Assembly (NCBI GenBank): GCA_002127415.1
Contig: MWJR01000128.1
Location: forward strand, 1-24,905
DNA length: 24,905 bases
Direction of reading: 5' to 3'
Source of the DNA: Calditrichaeota bacterium AABM5.125.24
Lineage (GTDB): Bacteria; Electryoneota; AABM5-125-24; Hatepunaeales; Hatepunaeaceae
How positions within the stretch are numbered: position 1 is the first letter of the stretch; each line of letters opens with the position of its first letter. Shown here piece by piece: positions 1 through 7,345 of the stretch. Made by a program: the position numbers and the translations under genes. The notes below the pieces were generated by a model. It was not told the DNA's origin. It saw only the letters and a list, made by a program, of their open reading frames with translations, and ran no database searches.

Positions 1-2
1 CC

Positions 3-128
3 TTCATACCTCTGCTCAAGGTGACAGACCTGATAGAATATCATCCTGATGAATGTCCTCTGTGCAGGCAGGGGATACCGCTGAACGTGCCGGGCGGGCG
101 TAAAGTTAATGTGCGAGAATCCGGTTAG
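3..128 (+). CDS. pyrE: Orotate phosphoribosyltransferase, C-terminal fragment
   Basis: Only the last 41 codons are in the window; the 5' part lies upstream. The tail contains PDECPLCRQGIPLNVPGGRK. This resembles the C-terminus of the Thermus/Aquifex-type PyrE subfamily, in which a y-x-P-x-x-CPLC-x-x-G-x-P-x-x-x-PGSR stretch follows the phosphoribosyltransferase fold. The enzyme adds a ribose-phosphate from PRPP to orotate in pyrimidine synthesis. The CPLC motif is seen directly; the family call is from memory of that motif, since the catalytic part is absent. The stop lies 5 bp before the proposed lpxA start, so the two are probably cotranscribed. A zinc-ribbon-ended protein of another family cannot be excluded from so short a piece. 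Confidence 0.7.
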   Translation, partial: FIPLLKVTDLIEYHPDECPLCRQGIPLNVPGGRKVNVRESG

Positions 129-133
129 GATGA

Positions 134-922
134 TTGGGATTGGGTAACAGGATCCACCCCACAGCCATAGTTGACCCCGCCGCCCGGTTGGGTGATGATG
201 TTGAGGTCGGACCATACAGCATCATAGAGGCTGACGTTCATATCGGCGACCGCTGCCGGATAGCATCCCAGGTTCTGATTGCCGGCGGTGCACGTTTGGG
301 GAGTGAATGTCAGGTATTCAAGGGTGCCGTAGTGGGCAACCTCCCACAGGACCTCAAATACGAAGGTGAGGACAGTGAGGTGGTGGTGGGCGACAGGACG
401 GTCCTGCGCGAATACTGCACTATCAGCCGGGGCACGGGACACGGTGGCCTGAAGACCAGGGTCGGTTCCGACTGTATGCTTATGGCCTACGCTCACGTTG
501 CCCACGATTGCATCCTCGGCGACCATGTCATCCTGGCCAACGGGGTGCAGATGGCGGGTCACGTCGAGATCGAGGATTACGTCAGCGTCAGCGGTCTGAC
601 CGTCATCCATCAATTCGTGCGGATAGGCCGTTATGCTTACATCGGAGGGCTTTCCCGCATTTCTCACGACGTGCCGCCCTACATACTCACCCTTGGCGAG
701 TCGGCCGCCTACCGGGGTCCGAATGCCGTCGGCCTCAGGAGATGGGGCTTCACCTCGAAACAGGTGAGCACCATCAAGCGGGTCTATCGTTACATATATC
801 GTTCAAACCTGAACTTGACCCAGGCTTTGGAGGCGATTAATTCCGAAATTGAACCGACCGAGGAGATGCGCATCATCCTGGAATTCATCGAGCGGTCGAA
901 GCGAGGGTTGGGGAGGGGATGA
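134..922 (+). CDS. lpxA: Acyl-[ACP]--UDP-N-acetylglucosamine O-acyltransferase
   Basis: First step of lipid A synthesis: transfers a 3-hydroxyacyl chain from ACP to the 3-OH of UDP-GlcNAc in the cytoplasm. The 262-residue length matches the family. Left-handed beta-helix hexapeptide repeats run from about residue 8 to 185 (HPTAIVDP, VEVGPYSII, VVVGDRTVL, VRIGRYAYIGG). Diagnostic motifs are NLPQDLKY (69-76), a catalytic-type HVAHD with His124, and HQF; the C-terminal helices end in FIERSKRGLGRG, close to the E. coli FFARSTRGL tail. The start is TTG at 134, with an alternative TTG at 140; a weak AGGA at 127-130 suits 140 better by spacing. It overlaps the next gene by 4 bp (ATGA). A long antisense frame in the same region is a shadow. 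Confidence 0.95.
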   Translation: MGLGNRIHPTAIVDPAARLGDDVEVGPYSIIEADVHIGDRCRIASQVLIAGGARLGSECQVFKGAVVGNLPQDLKYEGEDSEVVVGDRTVLREYCTISRGTGHGGLKTRVGSDCMLMAYAHVAHDCILGDHVILANGVQMAGHVEIEDYVSVSGLTVIHQFVRIGRYAYIGGLSRISHDVPPYILTLGESAAYRGPNAVGLRRWGFTSKQVSTIKRVYRYIYRSNLNLTQALEAINSEIEPTEEMRIILEFIERSKRGLGRG

Positions 923-1845
923 GGTCCCTTCGCAAAGCCAGGCTGATTATAGACAGTCAACCGCATAGCGGTCGATTCCAGATGGCCGCCGACGACCTTC
1001 TGACTGAAACCATCAATGACAGCGGTTATGAGGCGGCCGTCCGCTTCTACACCTGGGATCCCCCGGCCGTCTCCCTCGGCTGTCATCAGACGCCGGACGT
1101 GATAGACCTGGACAGATGTCAGGCGCTGGGCTGGGATGTAGTATTCCGGCCAACCGGGGGGAGGGCCCTTCTTCATATGGGCGACCTTTGTTATGCGGTG
1201 ATAATACAAGTCGATGGTGAACCGTATCGTCAACTGCGCTGGCTTTACAACGGCATCGCTTCGGCTATGGCAGAGGGGTTCGGGCAGCTCGGACTTGATG
1301 CGGAGGTGACGATACATGGAGCGACAGGTTACGTTCGAGAGCCGCATCTAAGGGCTGGTGTGTGCCTTGACAGCCGGGTTCGCGGCGAGCTCCTGGTCGG
1401 TGGGATGAAGGTCTCTGCGGCTGCCCAGCGTATCTATGGCCCGGCTATTCTTCAACACGGATCCATCCTGCTCGAAGGCGACCCGGGTGCCATTGCTCAA
1501 GTGGTGAGAATATCTGATTGCAATTCACAAGTCACAGGTCTCAAGTCTCAAGTCGCAAGTCACAAGTCGCAAGTCGAAATTCGAAATAGATCATATGTTG
1601 GACGGGTTTCGCTGGCTGAAAAACTCAGGTCGAAGAGCTGTTCCCTGAAAGATGCTGCAGGAGGCCTGATTACGCTTAAGGAATTGGTTGAACTTCTAAC
1701 AGATAACTTCGCACAGGTTCTGGGATTCGACCTTATAGACGATACCTGGACATCCGATGAGTTGACGGCTGTCAGCCTGCGTGAAGTCCGGTTCGATATC
1801 ATCCGTTCCTCAATGAACCGGGAGGTGTGTGCAGTTGAGGTATAA
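919..1845 (+). CDS. Lipoate/octanoate ligase-transferase family protein (LipM/LplA-like)
   Basis: Member of the BPL_LplA_LipB fold, which moves octanoyl or lipoyl groups onto E2 and GcvH lipoyl domains. Visible motifs are FRPTGGRALLHMGDLCYAV (from residue 76; family RxTGGRAvxH), Cys149 in GVCLDS (position of the LipM-type active-site cysteine), Lys164 in GGMKVSAAAQR, and LQHGSILL (178-185). The Cys argues for a LipM-like octanoyltransferase rather than an ATP-using LplA, but this is inference. The usual K-x-x-G-S-A-Q is here K-V-S-A-A-A-Q. An in-frame heptamer array encodes residues about 203-223, between the catalytic domain and the C-terminal part, helping make the protein long (308 residues). 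ATG start at 919 overlaps the lpxA stop; the gene overlaps dxr by 17 bp. Confidence 0.82.
   Translation: MRSLRKARLIIDSQPHSGRFQMAADDLLTETINDSGYEAAVRFYTWDPPAVSLGCHQTPDVIDLDRCQALGWDVVFRPTGGRALLHMGDLCYAVIIQVDGEPYRQLRWLYNGIASAMAEGFGQLGLDAEVTIHGATGYVREPHLRAGVCLDSRVRGELLVGGMKVSAAAQRIYGPAILQHGSILLEGDPGAIAQVVRISDCNSQVTGLKSQVASHKSQVEIRNRSYVGRVSLAEKLRSKSCSLKDAAGGLITLKELVELLTDNFAQVLGFDLIDDTWTSDELTAVSLREVRFDIIRSSMNREVCAVEV
1526..1588 (+). repeat. Degenerate 7-bp tandem array inside a coding region
   Basis: Nine consecutive heptamers can be read: CACAAGT, CACAGGT, CTCAAGT, CTCAAGT, CGCAAGT, CACAAGT, CGCAAGT, then two diverged units CGAAATT and CGAAATA. The consensus is CNCAAGT. Nine units make 63 bp, a multiple of three, so the host reading frame is kept. 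Because 7 and 3 are coprime the translation has a 7-residue period (SQVTGLK, SQVASHK, SQVEIRN). Confidence 0.85.
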
Positions 1846-3001
1846 AGGGCAGAAGCGGGTCGCTCTGTTCGGCGCCACCGGTTCGATTGGCCGGCAGACG
1901 CTGGATGTATTGAGCCGTTCCGACTGCTTTAAGGTGGTCGTTATGAGTGCCAAGTCGCGCTGGGAGGAGCTGGCTCGACTGGCGCTCGACTGGCAGCCCG
2001 ACTGGATCACCATTGCGGATAAGGAAAACTATCCGGACCTTAAAGAGGCGGTATCGGGAACTGAAATACGGGTCGAAGCGGGTTCCGGTGCAGCCGCAGA
2101 AGCTGCCGCCAAGGCCGATTATGACATCTGCCTGAACGGTCTGGTGGGCGTGGCCGGGCTGCTGCCGAGCTACTACGCTCTGGAACGCGGCATAGACCTG
2201 GCTCTGGCGAACAAGGAGTCGCTGGTGCTGGCCGGCGAATTGCTGAACAGACTCGCCCGTCGAACCCAGGCCCGTATAATCCCGATAGATTCGGAACACA
2301 GCGCCCTGCTTCAGTGTCTCCAGGGTGAGCGGAAGAGGGGGGTGAAGAGGCTGATTCTGACCGCCTCGGGTGGCCCGTTTCGGGAGTGGCCGCTGGAGCG
2401 GATCGCTGCCGCAACTGTGGAGGAAGCCCTCCAGCACCCGACCTGGCGGATGGGTCCCAAGATTACCATCGATTCGGCAACCTTGATGAACAAAGGACTT
2501 GAGGTCATCGAAGCCCATCACCTGTTCGGGGTGCCGGCTGCGCAGATTGAGGCTCGCATCCATCCGGTGTCGATTGTCCACTCTATGGTGGAGTTTGTGG
2601 ACGGCTCCTTCAAAGCCCAGCTCGGCACCCCGGATATGCGTCTGCCCATCCAGTATGCGCTTAATTATCCGGTTCATAAGCCACTCGAATTACGCCCCGA
2701 CGATCCGGTTGACTGGCCGGCGCTCGAATTCCACCGGATCGAACCGGAGCGTTATCCCTGCCTCGGTCTGGCATATCGTGCCCTTGAGGCGGGAGGGACG
2801 GCTACTGCTGTCCTCAACGGCGCAGATGAGGAGGTCGTGGGGCGCTTCCTGAACGGGGAGTTGGGGTTCGGTGACATACCAGTCGCCATCGGAGCTGCAC
2901 TCGACGCTCATATTGCAACCCCTGCAGACGATATCGACCAGATCCTGCGAGCCGATCTGTGGGGAAGGGAGTTTGTGGCCAATTTCTTCACGCCACGATA
3001 G
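1829..3001 (+). CDS. dxr: 1-deoxy-D-xylulose 5-phosphate reductoisomerase
   Basis: Second enzyme of the MEP isoprenoid pathway: NADPH-dependent conversion of DXP to MEP. NADPH-binding GATGSIG is at residues 15-21, ALANKESLVLAGELL at about 125-139, metal ligands Asp154 and Glu156 in IDSEHSAL, SGGPFR at 180-185, HPTWRMG at 203-209, and DSATLMNKGLEVIEAH from 215 with the third metal ligand Glu225. 390 residues is typical. GTG at 1829 is the longest sensible start, but GGAGG at 1821-1825 is better spaced (9 nt) for TTG at 1835, which would remove two residues. The start lies inside the end of the lipoate-ligase-family gene. The 113-bp gap to rseP holds a heptamer array and no evident terminator. 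Confidence 0.97.
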   Translation: MQLRYKGQKRVALFGATGSIGRQTLDVLSRSDCFKVVVMSAKSRWEELARLALDWQPDWITIADKENYPDLKEAVSGTEIRVEAGSGAAAEAAAKADYDICLNGLVGVAGLLPSYYALERGIDLALANKESLVLAGELLNRLARRTQARIIPIDSEHSALLQCLQGERKRGVKRLILTASGGPFREWPLERIAAATVEEALQHPTWRMGPKITIDSATLMNKGLEVIEAHHLFGVPAAQIEARIHPVSIVHSMVEFVDGSFKAQLGTPDMRLPIQYALNYPVHKPLELRPDDPVDWPALEFHRIEPERYPCLGLAYRALEAGGTATAVLNGADEEVVGRFLNGELGFGDIPVAIGAALDAHIATPADDIDQILRADLWGREFVANFFTPR

Positions 3002-3068
3002 GAACAATTACATCACTAACAGGTTAATTAGATACTGGACATCCTGCTGTCAACAGAAAGGTTACTGA

Positions 3069-3103
3069 AGCTGAAAACTGAAGGCTGATAGCTGACAGCT
3101 TAA
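3069..3103 (+). repeat. Degenerate 7-bp tandem array upstream of rseP
   Basis: Five heptamers in a row: AGCTGAA, AACTGAA, GGCTGAT, AGCTGAC, AGCTTAA; consensus RRCTGAN. It ends 11 bp before the rseP start codon, in the position where a ribosome binding site would be expected. The rest of the 3002-3114 gap shows no gene or terminator. Confidence 0.8.
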
Positions 3104-3114
3104 TCTGTATAAAT

Positions 3115-4188
3115 ATGATCACCATCCTCTCATTCATAGTTGTCATCGGGATAATCGTCTTTGTCCACGAGCTGGGCCACTTCCTGGCTGCCAAGCTGTC
3201 CGGGGTGCGGGTAGAGGTCTTCTCACTCGGTTTTCCCCCCAGGATGTTAAGCCGCAAGATCGGTGAGACCGAATACCAGCTATCCTGGATACCGTTGGGG
3301 GGCTATGTGAAGATGTCGGGGATGAGTGATGAATCGTTCGACAGCGACTTCGACCGCGACGATCCCCGGGGCTTCACCGCTCAACCGTTCGTCCGCAAGA
3401 TCTTCATTATCATCGCCGGGGTGATAATGAATATACTCCTCGGCTTTGCCATATACTCAGCCGTCACCTGGCAGGCGGGTGTGGGCGAGCTGGTCGGAAC
3501 GATGATCACTATGGTCAGCCCCGACTACCCTGCGGCTGACGTTGGGCTTGAAGTCGGTGATGTTATCGTCGAGGTTGCTGGGGAGCCCGTTGATGATTGG
3601 GGTGAATTGACCTCCGTTATCCGCCGTCACGCGGGGGTGCCGATAACAGTCGGGTGGCAGAGAGGCGACAGTCTGCTGACCGCTGATATTACGCCGCGGC
3701 CCACTCCAGAGTTTAACCTCTCCGCCGGCAGAACCGACACCGTCGGAAAGATCGGGGTGGTGGGATCGTTCGTGACACGGTCGGTTGGTCCATTAAAGGC
3801 GTTGGAATACGGAGCCATACAGGTATGGTGGGTGCTGAAGCTGAGCGCACAATCGCTGGCGGCGCTGATCGGCGGTCAGGCTCATATCCGCGAATTGACA
3901 GGCCCCATCGGAATCGCCAAGCTCTCAGGTGAAACCGCGCGTTCGGGACTGGCCAACTTCCTGACCTTCATCGCACTGATCAGCGTATCCATCGCCTTTT
4001 TGAATATCCTGCCGATACCGATGCTCGACGGTGGACATCTGTTATTCATTCTGATTGAGGCGGCTGTCAGGCGTCCCATCCCCGAAAACGTCAAGATAAA
4101 CCTGATGAAGATCGGGATGGCGGCGCTGCTGCTGCTGATACTGGTGGTCTCTTACCACGATGTTATTCGATTCTTTATTCCACAATGA
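3115..4188 (+). CDS. rseP: Site-2 metalloprotease, RseP/RIP family
   Basis: Intramembrane zinc protease that cleaves membrane-anchored anti-sigma factors or signal-peptide remnants. The zinc motif HELGH lies at residues 18-22 in the first membrane helix; the third ligand is in the LDG motif (NILPIPMLDGG, LDG at 304-306) of a C-terminal helix. One PDZ domain lies at about residues 130-195 (PAADVGLEVGDVIVEVAGEPV), unlike the two of E. coli RseP; 357 residues is normal for the single-PDZ form. Hydrophobic segments are also seen at about 100-120, 245-265 and 335-352. The ATG at 3115 has no good Shine-Dalgarno sequence and is preceded by the heptamer array. The dxr-rseP order is common in bacteria. 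It overlaps the next gene by 4 bp. Confidence 0.95.
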   Translation: MITILSFIVVIGIIVFVHELGHFLAAKLSGVRVEVFSLGFPPRMLSRKIGETEYQLSWIPLGGYVKMSGMSDESFDSDFDRDDPRGFTAQPFVRKIFIIIAGVIMNILLGFAIYSAVTWQAGVGELVGTMITMVSPDYPAADVGLEVGDVIVEVAGEPVDDWGELTSVIRRHAGVPITVGWQRGDSLLTADITPRPTPEFNLSAGRTDTVGKIGVVGSFVTRSVGPLKALEYGAIQVWWVLKLSAQSLAALIGGQAHIRELTGPIGIAKLSGETARSGLANFLTFIALISVSIAFLNILPIPMLDGGHLLFILIEAAVRRPIPENVKINLMKIGMAALLLLILVVSYHDVIRFFIPQ

Positions 4189-5597
4189 AGAGATTATTAA
4201 CCTGCCATAACCTGATGTCTGTGCTGATCGTCCTTGCAGTTATCTGGGCGGCAGCATATCTGACCGGCTGCACCGCACTTCATCGTGAGGTTCAGATCGA
4301 AATGAAGGTGGTGGTCGATGCGGATTCTATTGCCCGTGAGATCGCACTCGACCATTACCTGTCGGGCTCTGTCCATGAAGAGGCCGGGGAGCTGCATCAG
4401 GCTGCGGTAGAGTATCAAATTGCCCTGCTGTATGATCCTGAGTCGGCGGCGATTTCAGTAACTCTGGCGGATATATATCTGAGATTAGGTCGCCACAAGG
4501 CTGCAATCCTGCTGCTGGAATCAGCCAGGGAGGACAATCCCGAAAACGAGGAGCTGTTGACCAGGCTGGTGGAGCTTTATCTGCGCGCCGGCCGTCTGCT
4601 CGATGCCGCTGACTGTTTAGAGGCTCTGGCTGTGGTCCGTCCACTCGACAGCTCCGAGCTGACCCGCCTGGCTGATATACTGGCCAGCCATCGGCGGATG
4701 GATGAAGCGCTCGATCTTTACGGGGAGCACCTTGCCCGCTTTGGTCCGGAATTAATTGTCTATAAGAAGATAGCACGTATTCACCTGATACGGCACGACA
4801 ATGAAGCTACCGACACTACCTTCAAGAGGATCGTCGAGCTGGATTCGACCGAACATGAAGCCCTCTTCATTCTGGGAAGCTTTGCGGTTTCTCGTGATGA
4901 ATGGGACGTCGCCGAGAGCTATTTCCGCTCTGCCCTGGCCCTCGACAGCAGCCAGATTCTCTACTGGAGCAATCTGCTGTTGACACTGAACAGGAGGCAT
5001 AAGACCGAACAGGCGCTCGAAGTGGTCGATGCAGCCATCGACCGTTTCCCGGAACGGCCGCAGTTCTATGACATCCTCTGCAACATCCTCGAGCAGCTTG
5101 GAAGGAACAGTGAAGCGCTGCAGGCGATAGGGGAATCGATCGCCCTTGACAGCACTCGGCTGAGCCCGTTCCTGACCAAGGGATACATCCACCACACCTG
5201 CGGCGAGTGGGATGCCGGTGCTGAAGCCTACGAGCGGGCGCTGACTATCAACCACGACAGTCCGGTGGTGCTGAATAATTATGCCTATATGCTATCAGAG
5301 CAGAACTTCCGGCTCGAGGACGCGCTGGAGATGGTCGAACGAGCCCTGGCCATCGAGCCTGATTCGCCCTCCTTCCTGGATACCCGGGGGTGGATACTAT
5401 ACCGGCTCGGTCGATACGACGAGGCGCTGGCGATGGTCAGGCGTGCACTGAAGGGTGAGGCGGACAACGCTGAGTTATATGAACATATGGGTTATATATA
5501 TCAGGCGCTGGGTAAGACTTCCAGGGCCAAGGCCACCTGGCGTCGCGCGGCGGAACTTGACCCGGATAACGAGGAATACGCGCGGCTGGCCCGTTAG
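4185..5597 (+). CDS. TPR-repeat lipoprotein
   Basis: 470-residue protein with a lipoprotein signal peptide: KR at the N-terminus, a hydrophobic stretch at residues 11-25, and lipobox LTGC with Cys29. From about residue 55 to the end it is a string of roughly eleven to twelve tetratricopeptide repeats, e.g. AALLLESAREDNPENEELLTR-like units and the clear last ones (GWILYRLGRYDEALAMVRRAL; MGYIYQALGKTSRAKATWRRA, each quoted in part of its helix pair). TPRs are protein-binding scaffolds; a lipid-anchored one behind rseP points to an outer-membrane assembly or envelope role, by inference only. ATG overlaps the rseP stop (ATGA), and the C-terminus overlaps the next gene by 41 bp. No enzymatic domain is seen. 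Confidence 0.88.
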   Translation: MKRLLTCHNLMSVLIVLAVIWAAAYLTGCTALHREVQIEMKVVVDADSIAREIALDHYLSGSVHEEAGELHQAAVEYQIALLYDPESAAISVTLADIYLRLGRHKAAILLLESAREDNPENEELLTRLVELYLRAGRLLDAADCLEALAVVRPLDSSELTRLADILASHRRMDEALDLYGEHLARFGPELIVYKKIARIHLIRHDNEATDTTFKRIVELDSTEHEALFILGSFAVSRDEWDVAESYFRSALALDSSQILYWSNLLLTLNRRHKTEQALEVVDAAIDRFPERPQFYDILCNILEQLGRNSEALQAIGESIALDSTRLSPFLTKGYIHHTCGEWDAGAEAYERALTINHDSPVVLNNYAYMLSEQNFRLEDALEMVERALAIEPDSPSFLDTRGWILYRLGRYDEALAMVRRALKGEADNAELYEHMGYIYQALGKTSRAKATWRRAAELDPDNEEYARLAR

Positions 5598-6300
5598 ACA
5601 AATCTGCGGGGTCGGGCTCCTGTTGCTCGCCGGCTGTGCGATTCATCCCCGCTTTCCTGCCTTCGACGCCGGAACACCTGATCAGGCGCTGGCGGAGCTG
5701 GTTCACAGGCGACGGATGGTTGAGAGCTACTTCGCATCCACGGTCTTTCAGTTTGCCAGCCCGACCGGGAATATTCGCTTAAACGGCAGAGTCTCGTTTC
5801 ATCAGGACGGTGGATGGCGGGTGGAATTCGACGGTCCGTTAGGGGTGAAGCTGGCTGTCTTGGAAACCCGTGATGACCGTTTCCGGCTGAAACTGCCTCA
5901 GGCCGGTCAGACAATTGATGGCAATCTTGAGGAGGGGCTCACCATTCCTGACCTGGAGGTCAATCTTCCCGCAGTAGGTGATCTGACTCCGCTGTTGCTG
6001 CCCACTGTCGATCTGAACTCCCTTGAGGACTGGAGGGTATCGCAGGCCAAAGTGGGGAACTCCGGCCTTCTAACCTTGATAAAGCAGGGCAGGACAGGTA
6101 CGGACAGCCTGGTTCTGTCACTCGACTACTCGCCGGTAAGGGTTCTGAGCGAGGAACACTGGCGTAAAGATCACAGACTTTTTAAGCGAGAATTGCATTA
6201 CAAAACCAATCCTAATTATCTGCCCGATAAAATTGTAGTTAAAACTGATGAACTAATGTTATGCATTAAGTATAAATCGATGCGCTTGAATTTAAGGTGA
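5557..6300 (+). CDS. LolB/DUF4292-like outer-membrane lipoprotein (tentative)
   Basis: The proposed TTG at 5557 gives 247 residues with an arginine-rich N-terminus and a lipoprotein signal ending LLLLAGC (Cys27). The frame stays open upstream, but that part only shadows the TPR gene. The mature part has alternating beta-strand patterns: GNIRLNGRVSFHQDGGWRV, then FDGPLGVKLAVLETRDDRFRL. This resembles the LolB/DUF4292 half-barrel, which binds acyl chains of lipoproteins during outer-membrane insertion. The resemblance is by pattern, not by a decisive motif. The last 120 bp are clearly more AT-rich than the rest. The gene overlaps the TPR gene and ends the first operon; the pairing of TPR lipoprotein and LolB-like protein suggests joint envelope work. 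Confidence is high for the CDS, moderate for the family. Confidence 0.72.
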   Translation: MTRITRNTRGWPVRQICGVGLLLLAGCAIHPRFPAFDAGTPDQALAELVHRRRMVESYFASTVFQFASPTGNIRLNGRVSFHQDGGWRVEFDGPLGVKLAVLETRDDRFRLKLPQAGQTIDGNLEEGLTIPDLEVNLPAVGDLTPLLLPTVDLNSLEDWRVSQAKVGNSGLLTLIKQGRTGTDSLVLSLDYSPVRVLSEEHWRKDHRLFKRELHYKTNPNYLPDKIVVKTDELMLCIKYKSMRLNLR

Positions 6301-6324
6301 GCATTATGAGGCCTAAAGTGAAGA

Positions 6325-6354
6325 TTGATAGTATATCTTCGGTTTTCATATAAG
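6325..6354 (+). promoter_or_regulatory. Candidate promoter for the glycosyltransferase cluster
   Basis: TTGATA at 6325-6330 and TATAAG at 6349-6354 are separated by 18 bp, a fair sigma70-type match in an AT-rich gap. A 6-bp inverted repeat, GAAGAT (6320-6325) and ATCTTC (6335-6340), overlaps the -35 element and could be an operator. Transcription would start near 6361, just before the heptamer array. If the organism uses a Bacteroidota-type sigma factor this match would not count. Confidence 0.35.
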
Positions 6355-6368
6355 GTATCAATTTTACA

Positions 6369-6396
6369 AAACTAAGAACTAATAACTAATGACTAA
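6369..6396 (+). repeat. Degenerate 7-bp tandem array across a start codon
   Basis: Four heptamers: AAACTAA, GAACTAA, TAACTAA, TGACTAA; consensus NRACTAA. The ATG at 6389 of the following glycosyltransferase is formed at the junction of the third and fourth unit (TAA|TG), so the first codons ATG ACT AAC come from repeat sequence. Confidence 0.8.
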
Positions 6397-7345
6397 CTAC
6401 GTTCTATCAATAGTAATCCCTTTCTACAACGAGGAGGAGTCGCTGCCTGAACTTCACCGGCAGCTCACAGAGGCGTTGACAAGTTCGGGGCAACTCTACG
6501 AACTCCTGTTTATAGATGACGGATCTACCGACCGTTCCCGCGAGGTTGTTAGTGTTTTGCGGGAAGCGGATTCACACGTCAGGCTGCTCTCCTTTCGCCG
6601 AAACCATGGGAAATCGGCTGCGCTGTCGGTTGGCTTCAGAGCGGCGCGGGGTCGATATGTGGTCACCATCGATGCGGATCTTCAGGATGACCCGTCTGAA
6701 ATTCCCAACCTGATTAAAAAGCTTGAACTTGAGGAGGGATATGACCTGGTGTCTGGTTGGAAGCGCGTGCGCCACGACCCGTTGACGAAAAGGATTCCGT
6801 CCAGGGTCTTCAACCGGGTAACCGCGCTGCTTTCGGGTATTCCCCTGCACGACTTCAACTGCGGCCTCAAGATCTACCGCAGCGAGGTGACGCGCGGGGT
6901 GCGGGTATTCGGCGAGAGGCACCGTTTCATCCCCGTTCTGGCGCATATGCAGGGCTTCCGCGTCACCGAACTGCCCGTCAACCACCGCCGCCGTCTTTAT
7001 GGCCGCACCAAATTCGGGATCTATCGCTTCATCGCCGGCTTCTTCGATCTCATCACTCTCCTCTTTCGGATGAAGTTCCTGACCAAGCCGCTGCACCTCT
7101 TCGGCAGCCTGGGTCTGATCTGTTTAGTGTTTGGGCTGGCTATTCTCATCTATCTAACCATCGGCTGGTTCCACGGGCGTTGGATCGGCAATCGCCCCCT
7201 GTTTCTGATCGGTGTTTTGGGCATAGTCAGCGGGCTCCAGTTCTTTATCCTCGGATTGTTAGGGGAGATGATCGCCGAAGGGCGGACCCCCGAGGAGTTA
7301 CCACTGCGGGAAGATTCAGACATCCAGCCGCCAGAGGGGGGATGA
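6389..7345 (+). CDS. Polyprenyl-phosphate glycosyltransferase, GT2 (DPM1/GtrB/ArnC type)
   Basis: Transfers a sugar from a nucleotide donor onto polyprenyl phosphate at the inner face of the cytoplasmic membrane. The GT-A core shows VIPFYNEEESLP (9-20), DDGSTD (43-48), the metal-binding DADLQDDP (95-102), and DFNCGLKIYR (155-164), all typical of the DPM1-like branch. Two C-terminal membrane helices follow at about 237-261 and 270-293, as in GtrB and ArnC. 318 residues fits. ATG at 6389 has no Shine-Dalgarno sequence, its upstream region being the heptamer array. It overlaps the next gene by 4 bp (ATGA). The sugar cannot be told from sequence. It is the first gene of the probable surface-glycan cluster. 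Confidence 0.9.
   Translation: MTNYVLSIVIPFYNEEESLPELHRQLTEALTSSGQLYELLFIDDGSTDRSREVVSVLREADSHVRLLSFRRNHGKSAALSVGFRAARGRYVVTIDADLQDDPSEIPNLIKKLELEEGYDLVSGWKRVRHDPLTKRIPSRVFNRVTALLSGIPLHDFNCGLKIYRSEVTRGVRVFGERHRFIPVLAHMQGFRVTELPVNHRRRLYGRTKFGIYRFIAGFFDLITLLFRMKFLTKPLHLFGSLGLICLVFGLAILIYLTIGWFHGRWIGNRPLFLIGVLGIVSGLQFFILGLLGEMIAEGRTPEELPLREDSDIQPPEGG

Noticed and set aside
125..667. A 180-codon minus-strand frame opposite lpxA
   Set aside because: Same reason: no motif, no ribosome site, full overlap with a strongly supported gene.
1526..1588. CRISPR array
   Set aside because: Units are 7 bp and contiguous with no spacers.
1799..2677. A 292-codon open frame on the minus strand opposite dxr
   Set aside because: Its translation shows no family motif or signal and it lies wholly within a conserved dxr on the other strand; high GC commonly leaves such frames open.
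6757..7341. 5' extension of the GT4 frame through the previous glycosyltransferase
   Set aside because: The extended residues are a proline/arginine-rich shadow; the GT4 fold begins exactly at ATG 7342, which overlaps the previous stop.
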